Origin: Aphrophora alni
Lineage: Eukaryota; Arthropoda; Insecta; Hemiptera; Aphrophoridae
Direction: 5' to 3'
Length of the DNA stretch: 64,000 nucleotides
Assembly (NCBI GenBank): GCA_963513935.1
Contig: OY740765.1
Coordinates: 75,003,718 to 75,067,717 of the forward strand
The notes under the pieces were generated by a model. The model did no database searches. It saw only the letters and a list, made by a program, of their open reading frames with translations, and was not told where the DNA came from. The translations under genes were made by a program, and so were the position numbers. How positions within the stretch are numbered: position 1 is the first letter of the stretch; each line of letters begins with the position of its first letter. Positions 1 through 10,116 of this stretch are shown piece by piece.

Positions 1-30
1 ATCGAAGAAAATATAATTCAAGGAAAGAAA

Positions 31-655
31 GTGGAATTATCAGTGAAAGTATTAGAGAAAAAAGTTAAAGACATTAGCGCGTCACGAGGGATAGGCGGAT
101 CAGAAAAAAGAGTAGTGTATGTTCATCCAAGTCCGGGAGAACAGATTAGATTACCTGAATTTTGGGGAAATGCGCGAGGTAGCCCTATGAAGTTTATTAA
201 AGATATGGAGGAGCATTTTGCGGAAATCGACCCGAATTTAGAGGGGGAAGACAAATTAAAAATAATAGAAAAACAAATTAAAGGTTCAGTTCTAGATTGG
301 TGGGGAATAGTAAAGAGGGGGAGTACCACCTACGAAGAATTTAAAATTAAATTTATTGATAATTTTTGGGGTTATCAAGAGCAACAGATGCTCCGAAACC
401 AAATCGAAAACGGGAAATACAACGATCGAGGATCGATGTCACGCGTCGAGTATTTTTGCAAAATGGTGAAAAAGGCGACATTTTTAGATCCCGCGATACC
501 CGAAAAATTCGTGATAAATAGATTGTTGCGGCATTTCGATTCAAGGATTCAAGTGGCGAGCGTAGGAAGACCGAGTGAGAGTTTCGAGGAAGCGATCGAG
601 TTGTTAAGGGCGTTCGAAGCCATGGAGAATGACGGAAGGCCAACCGCGAAAACTC
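31..655 (+). pseudogene. Ty3/gypsy-type gag remnant
   Basis: A retrotransposon Gag-type helical domain. The reading frame is open from the left edge; the first in-frame ATG is weak, and the true start probably lies outside the window or at a non-ATG position near 31. Typical Gag features are visible: a segment around residues 40-110 containing LDWWG and a FKIKFIDNFWG stretch, then a conserved-looking helical run ending RAFEAMEN near residue 196. From about position 640-655 the frame runs on to 699, but this tail is read from integrase DNA in the wrong frame. An internal deletion therefore removed protease, reverse transcriptase, RNase H and most of integrase. No zinc knuckle is present before the break. 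Gag would package element RNA in cytoplasmic particles; this copy cannot move by itself. Confidence 0.75.
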
Positions 656-1288
656 CTGACAGATTATGCAAGAGGATTCACGTCAAACCGGTGGAATGAG
701 TGGATAAATGAAAGGAACATAGAACATGTACTTATTCCTGTTCGACACCCTCAAGTCAACCTGGCAGAAAGAGTGATTAAGGAAATAGGCCGAATACTGC
801 GAACATATTGTCACAATGCGCAACCGACGTGGAGGGGTTATTTAGAGTATATTGAGGAGTTAATAAATAATACACCCCACGAAACAACCGGTTATACTCC
901 AAGACAAATACAGCATGACGTCGAACCGCAATATATATGGCAAGAGTATTTTCCTCAAGACGCCACACTTCGCCAAGTAGAAACTTGGGAAATCAAGAAA
1001 GAAAATTGTCTGCAACGAATTAGAAGGAAGGGAAATCAGCGCGCCGAAAAGAAGAACCGAAATATTAGGGAAGTAAGATTTCGAGTCGGCGATAAAGTGT
1101 TAAATGTTAAACTGAATCGTGCTAGCGCAGAGCGGCACGAAACAGAAAAATTAATGTTAATTTACGGAGGTCCATATGAAGTCAGAAATGTAATAGGAAG
1201 AAAATCATATGAAATATACGATCCGGTCACCCAAAGGTCGAAGGGCGTATACGATGTTAAAGATTTAAAACCTTATGTGGAGCCGTAA
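640..1288 (+). pseudogene. Ty3/gypsy integrase C-terminal part
   Basis: The frame from about 640 to the stop at 1288 encodes the second half of a retroelement integrase core and its C-terminal module. It starts in the segment with the second catalytic Asp (LLTDYARGFTS), where gypsy elements usually have a THGTQF-like sequence. It continues through the region with the third acidic residue (HPQVNLAERVIKEIGR) and NNTPHETTGYTP, and ends with a GPY/F-type module (YGGPYEVRNVIGRKSYEI). The zinc-binding N-terminus and first catalytic Asp are missing because of the gag-integrase deletion. It is in a different frame from gag. It would have inserted element cDNA into the genome; it is now non-functional. 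Confidence 0.8.
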
Positions 1289-1989
1289 TTATAATTAGAA
1301 CAACGATTCAAATCCAAATTGAAAAAATTAATATGTATATAATATAAATGTGTTAGAATATAGATGTTTTAAAATTAAAAGCTTAGCCTAGTAAGAAATT
1401 CAATAGAAATAAAATCATACAGATTAAATACAAGCAGCGGACAATGTAAACAAATCAATCGAGCGAGAGGAAAACTAACCTGGGGTAGCACAACAGATGG
1501 TTGAGGAAGGTCAACAAACTCTGCATACAAAACTCGATACCAGCTGACCGTAAGGAGGGATCAATGTGTTTACTCGTAGCAAGGCCTAATAATTAGAAAT
1601 ATTTTTTAGCCATTGTGAGAGTTTAACAGTAAAAAGATAGGTTTTAGCCCTGGGGTTCCCTTAAGTAAAACTTGGTTGTTTGTTACATTTTATATATAAT
1701 TAATAATTAGTAAGTAATCATAATATAATAATTAATAATTGTGTTTCAGCAGATGTGGACACCTATTTGAAAATATATATGTTTTTTATGTAATATGTAA
1801 ATGAATGTATTTAGCTAGGAGAAAATACAAATGGGATAAGTGATCTTACCAAAAGTAAGTGATAAAATAATAAAATAAATGTTAGAATAAGTTAATGTAT
1901 ACAATATAAAATTAGAATATCAGGAGACATTAAAAAACAGATTTTCCACACCAAAAGCCTAAGTAAAATCAGTTTTTAAATGGGGGGAA
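1289..1989 (+). other. Untranslated internal 3' part of the gypsy element
   Basis: This AT-rich stretch lies between the integrase stop and the putative 3' LTR. No open frame longer than about 60 codons and no env-like motif was seen. It ends in a purine-rich tract (aaatggggggaa, about 1978-1989), which is the expected polypurine tract that primes plus-strand DNA synthesis next to a 3' LTR. Confidence 0.5.
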
Positions 1990-3845
1990 TGTTGCCACGG
2001 GCAAAAACCCGAGACAAATGGGCTAATTACTAGAATAATTAGGCCTAACATTAAAAGCCGTATATAGAAGCCAATAGGCCTAAATATGTAAATTGATAAT
2101 TAGTAATAAGTAAAATAACACGTTATAAAGAGATATCAAAGGAAAATTGGGTGTAAGAAGGAAGTAAATAATTTAAAATAATTATTTTATAAATTGCAGG
2201 CTTAGCCAATGTTAAAAGTAATAGTAGCCAAGCGGAGTGAATTATTCTAAGGGAAATCGACAGGATAATTCTTTTCAGGTTTTGTCGAATATTGCAAAAC
2301 TCTGTCTGTTGCTATGCGCCGTGAAAGGCTACAATGTAAAATTTTAATATATTTTCAAAAATAAAAATAGTAGGTTATTTTAAATGTAATGGGTAGAGGA
2401 GAAAAAGATGATAATAATGTAATTAACAGAGTTGTTTTAATTAAGAAAATGAAAAAGTTATAGAGCAAAGACGTAGCAGAAAAAAGGCTAAAATTCACAA
2501 ATTAGAAAATTTCGAAAATCTAAAATGGGGATAAAATAAAGAATAAATAATTAATAATAATTAAATAACAATAAATTAATATAATTAAATATTTTTAAAG
2601 AAAAAGGCTCAAAAATAAACACATTAAAATAAATGAATAAATCGGGGGAAATAAGTTTCTACAGAAATAAATATATGTTAAATAAGATGTAGTATATATG
2701 TTTTTGTAATATACCATGTGAGAAAAGGGCATAAAACCAAAAAGGGGGGTTGCCAAATCCAAAATTCGAGATAGACATAGGAAAGGCCACAGAACCGTGC
2801 CCGATATGAAGATAGAAGAAAGAAGATCAGTTTTGGACGTTTGGGAACCAGACGAATAAGATGGAACCAAGAAAATTCGAATTTGGATCATTTTGAAGAA
2901 TTTAAAATTCATAACTAAGGAAAAACTAGCGAAGGCGATAACTGGAGAACCAGGAACCTTAGAACAACCACTCAAAGGAGGGAGAAAGCAGAAGATGGTC
3001 AGGAATCCAATGAGCTGCAGAAATCCAAAATCGGACTATGGGTTACAAAGTTAGAGCATTTTGAAAGTTTTGCATACAAAATTTAATTAAATCTTGTAAG
3101 AACCGGCAATGTCTAAATAAACAGTACGGAGCGAGCTTGGAGGGATGACGTCATGCGACCACCACCGAGACCAATACAATTACTTATTGCACGGAAAGTT
3201 AAATAATTAATTATCTACGAAACTAAAGTGGATTAATTAAAATGAAGGCGTGGGAATTAAATTAAATAAATAAAAGAAGATTCTACAAGCTAGAAGGACC
3301 CTTTAAAGCACCAGAGAAGCGAAGTTGTCAAAAAGAAAAGAGTAAATCTCTTGACTTCGATTTCAAAAGTACCAGGTAGAGGGAAGAAAAATTAAATTCA
3401 GTTGCGTATAGGTAGTCACCCGAGAACCACGTATAGATCTGCAGAAGCAGCCAGTCGGTCGGCGGTTATCACCAACTCCGGTACAGTAAGCGGGCCGTAA
3501 TAAATCGCTATAATTTAAAGAAGTAGGATCCTAAGGGATTGAAGAAAGAAATCATTCTACATCAAAGAAGAGGAGAGATCCTGAGAGGAAGGAAGAAAGA
3601 AGATCAAGGACTTCATTCCAAAGCCTAAACCACCGAGGAGGAAAGCTGCGATAAATCATAATTATTTGTGAGTAACAAATAACCAAGCTATATAAATTAT
3701 AAATAATATAAAAGTAATCCAATAATAAAATTTAAAAATAAATAATATTAAAATTAACAGTAAATTCAGGGGAAAGTGTAAAAGTAAAATCATTCAGGGG
3801 AAAGTGTAAAAGTAAAATCATTCAGGAATATTCCCTATTCTCACA
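1990..3845 (+). repeat. Putative 3' LTR of the gypsy element
   Basis: The boundary calls rest on a TG start (tgttgccacgggc) straight after the polypurine tract and a CA end (ctattctcaca) at 3845. That makes an LTR of about 1.86 kb, long for Ty3/gypsy. The partner 5' LTR would lie left of the window, so the right boundary and the target-site duplication cannot be checked here. No ORF inside looks like a protein. A 28-bp unit is repeated twice near the right end. Confidence 0.45.
3764..3826. repeat. 28-bp tandem repeat inside the LTR
   Basis: Two identical 28-bp units (3764-3791 and 3792-3819, each starting attcagggg) are followed by the first 7 bases of a third. This is a local duplication in the 3' part of the putative LTR. 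Confidence 0.9.
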
Positions 3846-4329
3846 ATGGTATAAAAGCGTTTCAATATAAATATAAAAAATATCATATGTGTAAATATTT
3901 ATAATATACTTGTTTGAAATTTTAATAACTGGAGAAAGATAATTAATTTGTTTTTGTTTTTGAAATTAAAAAAGTTTAGTTTTCAAGTTTTAATTCCTTT
4001 TTATTTCTAAATTAAATACCCTGTACCATAAGTTAATCAGTGCTCTAAAATAAGATAGTTGATAAGGTTTATTATTTCTTGTGTGTGACCAAATAACTTC
4101 AAACGACACGACCAAGAGAGGGAGTCTGACTAGAGCTAGTATTTTTTATCTAAAGTGTATTTATTACAAACCAATCTTTTAAGATTTAGGAAAGTTAGCG
4201 TATTTCCTATTTCTTGTCCACGTATACGCGCAAAGTTATTAAGGGCAAACTCAAATTAAAAATAAATGCGCGTGTGCGGCGTGGCAGTCCGTATACATTA
4301 TCAACTTTTCTAGTCTGCGGAGAAAGTAC

Positions 4330-4736
4330 ATGTATAAACTCGAAGATTGGCTTGGTCGAAAGATAAAAAGTCACATAAACGATAATCAGGGTATGACGAT
4401 GGTGTTGTACTATAATAGTTATGTGCTTAGATATGATGAGTGTTCTTATATAGGCTTGTACGAAGGACGAATTACCGATCTCTACAACGGTATATCGAAT
4501 ACTGTAAAAGGGGGTTTTAGATTTATAGACGGTAATCTTTACTTTATCAGGGTGAGAATAACGTGTACGTCTACAATGAGTTTTTGAGTTATGTCACAGG
4601 AGTTCACGCTGATATTTTTGACGTGTTAAAAATCACTTGTATGAAGGATAATCGTCTCAGGGATTTGTACACGTTACTACTGGAGATATTTTATATTTTA
4701 AGTGTTGTGACATCACGTGAAACGTCAACAGTATAG
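4330..4736 (+). pseudogene. Unknown ORF, first gene of the virus-like block
   Basis: The ATG at 4330 opens 85 codons (MYKLEDWLGRKIKSH...) ending at 4587. Near 4550 the coding pattern moves to the next frame, which stays open to a TAG at 4734-4736, three bases before the ATG of the PLA2-like gene. One small indel near 4550 would explain this, giving an original product of about 135 residues. I do not recognise the protein; it has no clear signal peptide or membrane segment. The close spacing to the next gene suggests one transcription unit or a compact viral layout. Confidence 0.5.
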
Positions 4737-4738
4737 AA

Positions 4739-5266
4739 ATGGCAGTGCAATGGTCGACATCGCTCAGTCAAAGACGAAGAGTGAAGAAGAAAGGACGTGG
4801 ACTTGTGTCTAGGTTATTGAGTGCAGGTGACACGGTTTTAAACAAAGCTATCGATCTAATACCGGTCGAACTACATCTGCTGTCGTACAATTATTGTGGT
4901 CCGGGTACAAAACTAGCCAAGAGATTAGCTCATGGTGATAGAGGAATCAATCCTTTGGACGAAGCTTGTAAAGAGCACAATATAGCGTACAGTAAATATC
5001 GTGATTCGGAAAACCGGAGAGAGGCGGACGATAGATTAGCTGGTAAAGCTTGGAGTAGAGTTAAATCAGGGGACGCATCTTTGGCTGAAGGTACTGCTGC
5101 ATTGGCCGTAGCAGCTATGAAAACAAAAACAAAGTTAGGAGGTGGGCAGAGGCGAAGGAGGGGGGTAAGAAAGAGAAGTGGGCGAAAGCGTATGGTTCAA
5201 CAATTGTTGAGTCAGCTAAAGGGCAAGGGACTTAAAACCGTACGTAAGGGGCTCAGGACATCGTAG
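4739..5266 (+). CDS. Phospholipase A2-like protein with basic tail
   Basis: An open frame of 175 codons from an ATG three bases after the previous stop. Residues about 50-100 match the parvovirus-VP1-type PLA2 domain: a calcium-loop motif YNYCGPGT, then the helix DEACKEHNIAY, where the family has a His-Asp pair. The His is kept but the Asp is Asn here, so activity is doubtful. The N-terminus (RRRVKKKGRG) and the last third (QRRRRGVRKRSGRKRM) are very basic, resembling DNA-binding core proteins such as adenovirus pX. In related viruses the PLA2 domain acts on endosomal membranes during entry. This is the only long intact ORF of the block. A fused or dual-role virion protein is an inference. 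The Asn could also be a recent mutation in a dead gene. Confidence 0.75.
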   Translation: MAVQWSTSLSQRRRVKKKGRGLVSRLLSAGDTVLNKAIDLIPVELHLLSYNYCGPGTKLAKRLAHGDRGINPLDEACKEHNIAYSKYRDSENRREADDRLAGKAWSRVKSGDASLAEGTAALAVAAMKTKTKLGGGQRRRRGVRKRSGRKRMVQQLLSQLKGKGLKTVRKGLRTS

Positions 5267-5280
5267 ACGACGAACATGTA

Positions 5281-5655
5281 AAAAAAACACTGATAGATTT
5301 GATTCCGATTAGATCTATGACTAACATTGACCTGTAAAAATACGTTGTTAAACTGAAAATACCGCATTTCAGAGGAGTCTATATGAGAGACACTCTGCCC
5401 GTACAACCTTTGCTAAACGAGTCCGCCATTGTGAACCTGGACAGTATTTCGGGAGAGGATACCCACTAGGTATGCTATAGGAAAAGAGGACCTAATGTAC
5501 AGTACTTTAATAGTTTCGGTAATATTAGACCTCCTATCGAACTGTCTAGATATTTCGGTTCCAATGCCAATCTTCACTATAAATACAGACGTCATCAGAG
5601 TGACAACTCTGTTGTCTGTGGATATTTATGCTTAAAGTTTCTATCACAACAATGA
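5281..5655 (+). pseudogene. Adenain-like cysteine protease (maturation protease)
   Basis: One frame runs from about 5248, before the PLA2-like stop, to a TGA at 5653-5655. It is interrupted by a TAA at 5335 and a TAG at 5467. It holds the order of motifs known from adenovirus-type (C5) proteases: IPHFRGVYMRDTLP, then GEDTH with the catalytic His followed by a stop where Trp is usual, then YFNSFGNIRPP (the Asp/Asn position), then VVCGYLCLKFL with the catalytic Cys. A TGG-to-TAG change explains the second stop. Such proteases cut capsid precursors during virion maturation, and related enzymes occur in adintoviruses and Polintons. The stop overlaps the start of the next gene (ATGA), as in compact viral genomes. 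Confidence 0.75.
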
Positions 5656-6120
5656 GCATTGTTCTGAGTGGTAGTGATTCTGTAATCGTTTGCAATTTTT
5701 TTCCAATCATAGAACTGAGCGATGATGACAAGTGGGAAATCGATCTCTCAGATTTTGCCACTTACAATTCTATTCCCAATGTAACAGAAGGTATACATAA
5801 CAAGCTACGAATATCCTCCTCCGACGTCGACAACAACGGAGTAATCATTAGTATTCCCACGACTTCGTACGAAATCTATTGAAAAATATATCAAAGCCCA
5901 AGTGCCATCGGGGGTTGCATTTTCACTGAAACCCAACAATAACACACTTAAAGTGGAGATTACGTGTTCTCGAACGATTCATTTCGACTACGACAATTCT
6001 ATCGGAAAATTACTCGGTTTTAAGAGCGGTAAATTGGAAGCTATTAATTAACACGAATCCAATTTACCGGTCAATATTATTAAAGTGAATGTTGTGGCGT
6101 TGAAAGAAAATTTTGTCTAA
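5652..6120 (+). pseudogene. Putative penton-like capsid protein, N-terminal part
   Basis: The ATG at 5652 overlaps the protease stop. The first frame runs to 5882 and includes FFPIIELSDDDKWEIDLSDF and TYNSIPNV. The pattern then continues in another frame from about 5881 to 6120, with LLGFKSGKLEA, one in-frame TAA at 6049 and the end at 6118-6120. I recognise the TYNSIPN and LLGF patterns from a protein family that recurs beside capsid-like genes in insect virus-derived loci. Penton or minor capsid is inferred from position between protease and major capsid gene. The matching C-terminal part lies about 1.66 kb downstream. Confidence 0.5.
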
Positions 6121-7784
6121 TAATTTAACCTCCGGGAGGTGCTACTCCCTAGCGGTCAGTTTAAACAGTATGATACGTTGTTCCAATCTTAAGCCGCAGG
6201 GCAAAATAACCGTACCGGCCATTATTTCTTGATACGTCTAGGTCGAGTCTTCATGTAGGACAGAGTGCAAAATTAGAAATGCTTATAAAATTGTAAAATC
6301 GCATTCACAAAAGCCTTGTGCTTTCCTTCTCTTCCTTGTTAAATCATGTTTAGTTAAAGTCATTCTTCAATGAAAATAAAATTGAATACAAGGTGTGTCA
6401 AAAAGGAAAAAGTGGAACTTCATCGTTCGTGACCATGGCTTATAACCTTTAGAAAATTCCTATCTTCTTTTGAACCAGGTAAAGAAAAATCACTGTTTCT
6501 ATTTACTGAGTTGACTATATTAAAATATCTATTGTATTAAAGATTGTAAGAACTTAAATATGTTTTTGATTAGAGATGAATTTTAGCATGTGATTAGATC
6601 ATAAGCTTATAAATTCAAACAGCAATTTTCCAACAAATATCAGTTCATTTATAATGCAGTAATTGTAAAAGTGAGATCTTTAATTGAGTTATTTAAAATA
6701 CATGTCTTCTTATATTTAATAAAAAATATCTAAATTACAGTTTTGGCTCATCTAGCTTAGTTACAGAGAAATATATTGCATTATTAAGCAAGAACAGCAT
6801 GTGTTTGAACTTGAAAGTTTTTTTGTTCAGTTACGGTACTAATTCAAACCTGTATATTTCTCAGCTCAAGCTGGTTCAACTTCGAGCTCAAGTTCGAGTT
6901 CAAGCTCAACAGTTTCAGTCAAGAGACATTTCAACCAAGTCTCCAGCCAAAATAAAAAAAAAAATACAAAAAATCTTTCCAAAAATTCTACGAAATGTGA
7001 AAGTGAAAAAACCAAAAGGAACTTGAACTCACTAAGTTGTAGGACTTTAATTGTAGATTTTCTCTTTCTTTTTTTAAATGTTTTAATCTTTAATATAAAG
7101 AAAGGGAGATAATATAAATTAATTATTAGAAAACAAAATATTATAGGATAGGATATGCTAGCGACTTTCGGCTTCACGACCCCAAAGGGGTTAATTTTCT
7201 AAATTTGAAAAATTGACATCAATAAAAAATTTTCTTTTGCATAATTTCTTAATAAATTAGTTTATTTTTAAATGTTGGCCAACGTAATAATAATGTACAT
7301 GTAACCACATATTTCTAATTTTATTTCTTTGCACTCCTTGTAATAATTTAGTCTTAAGGAAACCTGTTGTAATTTTTTCAACTTCAAAACATTTGTTATG
7401 ATTATTATTGCTTAATAAAAATAGTTTTGTAATTTTAAATCAAAGGGAGGGTTTACTAAATTTTAATTTTCTTTTTGGGTGGGTTTGTTTAATTGTTGTA
7501 AAACTTTCTTTAAGAGCGTATTAATCTAACTTTCTTTAAGGGCGTATCAACTTTTTTCATATATATAACATCTGATTTTTTTTCAGAATAAACTAGCTTG
7601 TTATATGTTAATCTGTTTTTTTCATTTCTTGTAAATAGTTAACTCAGATACCACAAGTATTCAAAAGAAGGTAAGGTTAAAAACTGAGCTAATTAAAAAA
7701 TTTTCATTACTTGACATGACCATTCATTCCGAGCCCAGTACGATCTCCTAAACTTTGTAAATTTTCCCCCATGAATGGTACAAT
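6121..7784. other. Non-viral-looking insert between the penton-like halves
   Basis: This AT-rich stretch carries no recognisable viral reading frame. It holds a short imperfect (gctcaa/gttcaa)n repeat at about 6863-6915 and several poly-T tracts. No inverted terminal repeats or target duplication were found, so the type of insertion is not known. The ORF at 6799-7026 is low-complexity and not supported. Confidence 0.4.
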
Positions 7785-8050
7785 GTGATTCGATTAGAGT
7801 GCAACATTGTGACCGGTTCTTTTCAGAACGGTACAGAGTCTCACGTTATGCATGAGTTTTATTCTCAAGTTTCACCGGGCTACAAGATTGTCGACACTCC
7901 ACCGACAATCATATATTTGCCCTTCAAGGTAAAAATATTCATAACATAACCGTACGTCTAACTGATCAGAACGGTGCTCCTATAGATTTCAGAGGTGAAA
8001 CAGTCTCTGTCCGACTACATTTAGGTAAGGGACATGGGTCTCGTTATTAA
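7785..8050 (+). pseudogene. Putative penton-like capsid protein, C-terminal part
   Basis: One frame from 7785 (CNIVTGSFQNGT, then VSPGYKIVDTPP) is open to about 7945. The pattern then moves one base to a frame with NITVRLTDQNGAPIDFRGE and VRLHLGKG, ending at a TAA at 8048-8050. This fits the end of the family begun at 5652. The N-terminal piece already contains a segment (KVNVVALKENFV) that seems to align with the first residues of this one. The two halves may therefore overlap and come from two copies, not from one gene split by a clean insertion. Frameshifts make it non-functional. Confidence 0.5.
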
Positions 8051-8160
8051 TAGCGGATGTACACACACACACATCAGTATACGTCGACCCTCGGCCGAGT
8101 TAACATGGCGAAATATCTTGCTCCTCAGAGCTTTGGGTTTCAAAGTTTTAACATCCGGCA

Positions 8161-9349
8161 ATGGACCTGTTGGTAATCGATAGTGCTGCAGAGTACAATG
8201 TTGTCATCAGCGGTCTGAAATAACACTCAAACAGACCTTATGCATCGTCAATGTACGGCAATAACGATGAAATTCGTATTCCAATAAATCAACAGGACGT
8301 GATGACGACACCGTTTGAAAGTCAATTGTATATAAAGGGTAAAGTAAGTGGAACAAAGGAGGCTGGTGGAGCTGCAACGGTCAAGTTGGTCAATAACGCT
8401 GTAGCGTTTCTTTTTGACGATATACATTACAAGATAGCCGCCAGCGAAGTAGACCATACGAGTAGGCATCACGAGTACACTGAAAAATCTATTGTAGTTG
8501 CGTGAGAGTGAAAAGAATAAACTCGGCAATGCCGGTTGGTTAGGGGCTGGAGAAGTGAAAACTGTGACATCAGACTTTACACTCTGCGTCCCGTTGAAAA
8601 TGTTAATGGGTCTTTTTGAATACTACAAGAGGATAGTTGTCAACGTGAAACAGGAACACATACTTTTGCGATCGTCGAGTGATTTTAACGCTGTGTACAG
8701 TGACGATGCCACGAACATAAAACTCGAAATAACCACAATACACTGGAGAGTTCCTCACCTGATGGTGATCGATGCCTATAGATTGAAAATATTGAAAATG
8801 ATTGAGCGAGCCAGCCCCATTCACGTACCTTTCCGCTCTTGGGAAGTTTACGAGTTTCCAACACTCCCTCAGACAAGTCAACTATCGTTGACTGTCAAAA
8901 CGGCTAACCAGCTGGAGAAACCGCGATATGTTATTCTGGCTTTTCAGACGGACAGAAAGAATCAGATTAAAAAGGATGCCACTCTGTTTGACCGCTGCAA
9001 TATTACCAATGTAAAACTTTACTTGAATTCTCTCTATTTTCCTTACGACAATCTGCACGGTGACGTGTCCACTATGTACGAAATGTATACACGTTTTCAA
9101 CAATCGTATTACATGCGTGAATCATCTCCGTCCCTCGATTTGGACACATTTAGAGCTAAAGCCCCGATATTTGTAATAGACTGTTTCAAACAGAACGATT
9201 CCAATAAATCAGGCCCCGTGGACGTACGCCTAGAAATAGAGGCAAGTGAAAATATACCGGCCAATACTACAGCCTATTGTCTCATTCTACATGACTCACA
9301 TATCGTGTACAATCTCCTTTCGGGTACAGTCAAAAAGGTGATGGTGTAG
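8161..9349 (+). pseudogene. Putative double-jelly-roll major capsid protein (hexon-like)
   Basis: The ATG at 8161 starts a frame with one TAA at 8221 that continues to 8505 (NNDEIRIPIN, PFESQLYIKG, FLFDDIHYKI). The pattern then changes frame and runs from about 8498 to the TAG at 9347-9349. That part is 283 codons, with PLKMLMGLFEYYKRIVVN, IHWRVPHLMVID, PFRSWEVYEFP, KPRYVILAFQTDRKN and GPVDVRLEIEASE. The total of about 395 residues suits a compact hexon-like protein. I recognise the family as one found repeatedly in arthropod genomes next to protease and penton-like genes; the double-jelly-roll assignment is inferred from that. It would form the icosahedral shell. Breaks: one stop and one frameshift. 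It begins 110 bases after the penton-like gene. Confidence 0.6.
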
Positions 9350-9419
9350 GTGCGCATGCGATTGGTCGCTCTTATAACGCTTTACAATTGCCGATCCGAT
9401 CATTCACGATCGAGACATC

Positions 9420-9551
9420 ATGTGCACCACATACCCAGGAGTTGTTAACGTCTTCCTCAGGCTCGTGCCTAAGGATAGATTATCGGATTTAGAGGACTTG
9501 ATTGATGAAGATATACTATATTCATTCGACCTTACTGAAATAGACGACTAG
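9420..9551 (+). CDS. Small acidic ORF of 43 residues
   Basis: An ATG at 9420 starts an intact 43-codon frame ending TAG at 9549-9551, six bases before the ATG of the next ORF. The C-terminal half is rich in Asp and Glu (SDLEDLIDEDILYSF). Its place between two genes on the same strand, with almost no gap on the right, supports a real small viral gene. I do not recognise it; it could instead be a surviving piece of a longer broken gene. Confidence 0.4.
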   Translation: MCTTYPGVVNVFLRLVPKDRLSDLEDLIDEDILYSFDLTEIDD

Positions 9552-9557
9552 TTGACC

Positions 9558-9896
9558 ATGGCATTCACAGACTATTTCTACGACGACGACAAATTTCATG
9601 TCGATAGGTCTCAAGTATCGGAACACGGCTATGCGGCGTTAAAGAGTCGGCTATCTTCGAGTGACATCGGCTGTTCTACAGATTCGGTATACGTTTTAGT
9701 GGGTGGGGTGGGCATGGTTTATTTTAACCATTATTGTGTCAGTTGTAGGAAGGTCGATATAAGCAATGAAAAATACTATCAATTCTATTTCGATGATCCT
9801 CATCTACACGAGTTCCCATTAGTTCAAATTGAACCGGAACTTGAAACAGGTTATTTGTGCGATCTAGCGTCGTATTATCAAAGTAGTCAGTTGTAA
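9558..9896 (+). CDS. Unknown ORF of about 112 residues in the virus-like block
   Basis: The start chosen is the ATG at 9558 in a good context (accATGg), giving MAFTDYFYDDDKFHVDRSQ and an intact frame to the TAA at 9894-9896. It has a CVSC pair near residue 60 but no full zinc-binding set. No signal peptide or membrane segment is seen. I do not recognise it. Its spacing suggests it belongs to the same gene array as the capsid-like genes; a non-structural role is possible since it leads into the PC4-like region. Confidence 0.45.
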   Translation: MAFTDYFYDDDKFHVDRSQVSEHGYAALKSRLSSSDIGCSTDSVYVLVGGVGMVYFNHYCVSCRKVDISNEKYYQFYFDDPHLHEFPLVQIEPELETGYLCDLASYYQSSQL

Positions 9897-10116
9897 CCTC
9901 CATCACAGTTGAGACAATAGAGTCGACCAAAATAGACGTGGAGCGAGCTCCTAACAAGCGTCAGGTACCCCTAACCTCCCTTTAAGAAATTTTCTTAAAT
10001 CCGTTCATTTCCTAAACAACGAGTGCACTAAATTCATAGCAACCGATTTCACTCTCGGACTTTTAGTACAGAGGGGTTAAAAATTTGTTTACTTTACGCA
10101 CGAACAGTTTGACGAA
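9897..10116. other. Gap in the virus-like block
   Basis: Short spacer between the 112-residue ORF and the PC4-like ORF. All frames contain several stops, and nothing specific was recognised. Confidence 0.5.

Noticed and set aside
2595..2975. 126-codon minus-strand ORF in the gypsy LTR
   Set aside because: Hydrophobic, no motif, inside a putative LTR; most likely chance.
5413..5761. Minus-strand ORFs over the protease and penton-like genes
   Set aside because: The + strand carries recognisable catalytic motifs here; the minus frames are shadows.
6799..7026. 75-codon ORF in the insert within the viral block
   Set aside because: Driven by a simple 'gctcaa' repeat and A-rich tail; no evidence of a gene.
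8603..8881. Minus-strand ORFs inside the hexon-like gene
   Set aside because: Shadows of the + strand coding pattern, with no motifs of their own.
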